Of a stretch of 64,000 nucleotides of DNA, positions 61,101 to 64,000 are shown piece after piece. How positions within the stretch are numbered: position 1 is the first letter of the stretch; every line of letters starts with the position of its first letter. Source of the stretch: Paulownia fortunei (Eukaryota > Streptophyta > Magnoliopsida > Lamiales > Paulowniaceae); assembly GCA_019321725.1 (NCBI GenBank), contig CM033119.1, positions 2,567,865 to 2,631,864 of the forward strand. The letters are read 5' to 3'. The position numbers were made by a program, and so were the translations under genes. A model generated the notes under the pieces. That model ran no database searches, had not been told where the DNA came from, and saw nothing but the letters and a program-made list of their open reading frames with translations.

Positions 61101-62323
61101 TTGGGTAATATATAGTATTATATATGTACACATATATTGGAAACTGAGAGAGTGCAGCAACACCCTTTGCCCCAATTTCGCCAAATGAAAAAAAATTAAG
61201 AAGACGAGTGTTGCACCCTTGGCGTTAATTTTTAGAATCCGTGAAAATGTATCTTATATTATAATTAATATTTCATATAATATGATCAATATATATTAAG
61301 TGTAATAAAAGATGTATTAATAGTATTGTAATAAAAAATTGAATACCAACTATAATAAGGATATAGAGTGACTGTCACAAATTTTTTATTTTATTTTTAT
61401 CTATTTTGTATTAAAATTTAATAAAGAAAAAAAGAAAACGTGAAAGTGGTGTCGTCTATTTCAATTTTTTGTTCTAGTCGTAGTAAATTCCCATAATAGT
61501 TTCGTGGAGCAATTTAGCTCAAATGGCTAATACTGTTTAATTATCCCATTTCCTTTGGATTCAACTGTATATTTAAAAATAGTATAAGGTCTTATATCCA
61601 GAAGATTTTGACCACAACATTCTCATTTCTCATATAAATAACAAGGAAATAGTTTTCTCTTCCAACTAGGAATAAGAAAAATATACATTTTCTTTTCTCA
61701 TTTTCCTTGGAGAAATATTATTGATGGTTAAGTGCTTTCTCTTCTCTTTTATATCTTTCATTGTACAATTAACAAAATCAGGACATATTAACCTGAAAAA
61801 AAGTAAATAAAATGATTTCGGACTAGATAATTTCTATTTTTATAAAATCTTCTTAATTTATATCGATACACAAAAATCCAAACAAGAAAAAACTCAGAAA
61901 CAATTTTCTCTTATTTATATTGAAACTCAAGAATCGAAATAAGACACAACTCAGTAACATGGCTCAGCACCAAGTCCCGTAAGTGGATCTTGATTTGGGC
62001 CTTTTGCAGATGGGTTTGAGCCTTGCCCATCAAACAGAATCCCACAATGGCTCTGTGCCCTATAATTGGATTAAGAATATAAAGTATATTTCATTAAACT
62101 CTAAATTCGAACAAATAATTAGAGGTGTCGAAAAATTTCAAAGCAAATTAGATAAAAAAAATAAAATAAAAAATGAACGCACATGAGTCGATTAAACTGG
62201 ATTTATCAACCTATTGACCTCTTAGGAATATTATTGGGTCCATAAATATCCTACAACAATAATGCGAATTAATAATTGCTAAGACAACAATAATCGGAAT
62301 TACTCCACTGCTGTCAATATGTC
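61101..62323. other. spacer between YUCCA copy 2 and the minus-strand gene
   Basis: No gene is supported. The first ~800 bp belong to the right duplicated unit. A short insertion relative to the left unit (about 61488-61545) contains TTAGCTCAAATGGCTAA, an A-box-like motif, without a B box. The frame at 61983-62186 has no recognisable relative. Confidence 0.5.
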
Positions 62324-64000
62324 TTATTTTGGATTCTCTGATTTAATTTCTGTTTCGTCGTTTGATTCCTTTGGAGGGTCCTTGGGTCCATTCTTGAGAG
62401 ATTCAACAACGGATTCTGCCTTCTCCTCCTCTTCTTGAACCTGCATTTGACAGTCAATAATAATTAGTCTTTTTAAAAAACTACATAAATGAATGGCAAA
62501 ACAAAAATATTGATCACCCACGTTAAAATAAATAAATAAATAAATTGAATTAAGTGGTCATAAAGATTAATTGTATTACAAAATAAATGCTAAATCGATA
62601 TTAAAATCTTATCCCAACCTAATAGTCATCTCATAAGCTTACGTCCAACAATATCTCATCAATTCCTTGTACCATAGTCAAGATTGTATTAATACGTTAA
62701 TTGAATTTAAGAAAGCTAAATCTTTATTGATATAAAAAAAAATAATAATAACTGTCATTTTCCTTAGAAATCACAACCAAACACTGTTGATATAATACTA
62801 ATCCAGATGACCGCGAGAGGCGGCTGGCAGCAGCCAGTCAATTTCATAAAATTTTTAATTTAGTTATTTATCTCTTAAAAAATTAAATACATTTCTTTGT
62901 CTATTTTTTTTTTTTTTAAAATTCAATCTCGTTTTTCAATGTATATATTTTTTGCTGGTCCCTGGATTCATCCGACTTTTTGTTATAATAATTAAGGTAA
63001 TGACATAGGTAGATTATGAAGCGAAGACTTAGGGTATGGACAGAACATTAAGGATCATATTTTAATGCAAAAAAAAAAAGAAAGCAAGAAAAATTTAGGT
63101 GAAAATGAAACCTTATCAATAAAGTCATCAACTGCTCCAGCATCCTTTGCTGCTCTTTCAGCCAATCTTTCAACAAAATCCACAGCCTTCCTCAATTTAC
63201 TGCCTTCCGGGAGATCATCGGCGATGTCCTCCGCCACCTTCTCCACCTCCCCCGCCACTTTTTCCACCGCCTCCACCACATCTTCTGTCATCTTCATCGC
63301 GGTTTCAATTTTATCTGCACGTACATATATGTTCGAGATTATTTTTTTATAAAAAAAAATAATAATATTTTGATACTTAAATCCTTAATTATACATGTAG
63401 GGATATGCTTAATTTTGCTCAAAATTAGCTAAATGAAAAATGGCAAATGGAATAAATCAGACTGTAGAGAATATCCATCATATCCTTACTTTTGAGTAAT
63501 GGTCCCCATTTGTAATTGATAAAAGGTATTACTACTGCTATAGCTACTGCCGCAATCCAGCTTCTGTCCAAGTTTTAACAGAACAAATAATAATAATAAT
63601 AATTAGACGACAAATTGCAAAAAAATAAATAAATGGATGACAAAAGAAAATCCCATGAATCTCAGAGCTTATATATTTTGACATATTAAAAAAAAAAGAA
63701 AATTAATTGACTCACAAAATATTTGGAGGAGGCCCAGAAGGCTGTTCCACACCGCTGCAGACGACATAGTTCCTAAAATCAACGACACGTTTAGACCTTC
63801 GGAATCAAAATATAATTACATAAATCGCGACAGAGTAAAACACCATTATAACAAAAGTTACATACTTACCTTCTGTTCTTGTCATACTTCTGCAATATTG
63901 AAAAGCTACTCAGAGTTTTGAATCCTTGCTTTTCTTTGAGATTGAAGATAGGCAGGTTTGAGGAAGGATTATGGAGAAGAGTTTGGGACCTATGATGGGG
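62324..64000 (-). CDS. probable plastid-targeted single-pass membrane protein of unknown function (5' end outside window)
   Basis: Five exons read leftward in phase: 64000-63870 (continues outside), 63772-63716, 63563-63490, 63314-63112 and 62440-62324 (stop). The first visible exon is rich in Ser, Lys and Asn with few acidic residues (HNPSSNLPIFNLKEKQGF), like a chloroplast transit peptide. Next come GVEQPSGPPPN and a hydrophobic segment (WIAAVAIAVVIPFI), then NYKWGPLL. An acidic helical region follows with heptad-like VEAVEKVAGEVEKVAEDIA, DDLPEGSKLRKAVDFVE and KDAGAVDDFIDKV. The tail is charged (EEEEKAESVVESLK). I recognise this as a plant-specific family of uncharacterised plastid proteins, conserved around DDLPEG, but know no function. 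A soluble coiled-coil role next to a membrane anchor is inference. Confidence 0.78.

Larger units (their letters stand above)
57716..61940. repeat. segmental tandem duplication, right unit
   Basis: Partner of the unit at 52076-55650; see that entry for the shared landmarks. This unit is longer, mainly through an insertion at about 57968-58315 and a short one near 61488-61545, downstream of the gene. Confidence 0.85.

Noticed and set aside
63065..63362. Plus-strand Ser/Thr- and Pro-rich frames near the right end
   Set aside because: They are antisense to the clearly coding minus-strand exon 63112-63314, whose frame joins in phase with four other exons.
1..64000. CRISPR array, operon, phage or plasmid features
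   Set aside because: The window is plant nuclear DNA; the tandem repeats found are microsatellites, minisatellites or local duplications without spacer structure.

Overview
This is nuclear DNA of a flowering plant, most likely a eudicot. It is very AT-rich, its genes are split by GT-AG introns, intergenic DNA is full of microsatellites and small transposon remnants, and every recognisable gene belongs to a plant family. The species cannot be named from the sequence. Most open frames are single exons, so I assembled gene models by hand from splice-site phase and family resemblance.

Layout: (1) 1-19.8 kb holds a tandem pair of receptor-like cytoplasmic kinase genes with an N-terminal USP-like domain. 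The left copy (999-8764, its first exons outside the window) is broken. The right copy (10800-19548) is intact, with ten exons and 618 codons. (2) 19.8-27.5 kb is intergenic, with a G-quadruplex-prone array and a hAT-like MITE. (3) 27.5-35.3 kb holds a four-ACT-domain ACR protein gene with a long non-coding leader. (4) 35.3-43 kb is intergenic, with a 23-base G run, a PIF/Harbinger-derived remnant containing a long hairpin, and AT-rich repeats. (5) 43-46.7 kb holds an F-box/LRR gene of the SKP2A/B type. (6) 47.6-49.4 kb, minus strand, holds a decayed DnaJ-X gene with no J domain, visible only by joining short exons in several frames. (7) 52-62 kb holds a segmental tandem duplication carrying two YUCCA10-like flavin monooxygenase genes (379 and 380 aa). 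(8) 62.3-64 kb, minus strand, holds the 3' part of a probable plastid membrane protein gene running off the right edge.

The genes do not form one pathway, although two are linked to auxin by family: YUCCA enzymes make indole-3-acetic acid, and SKP2A is an SCF subunit reported to bind auxin in Arabidopsis. The main theme is gene duplication and decay. One kinase copy has died, one YUCCA copy carries changes at family-conserved positions, and a DnaJ gene has lost its 5' half and gained frameshifts and stops. I found no CRISPR array, operon, rRNA or convincing intact tRNA, and no clearly new biological system. The most unusual items are the hidden DnaJ-X pseudogene, the exon-internal duplication in the dead kinase, the Harbinger remnant with its hairpin, and the asymmetric YUCCA pair.
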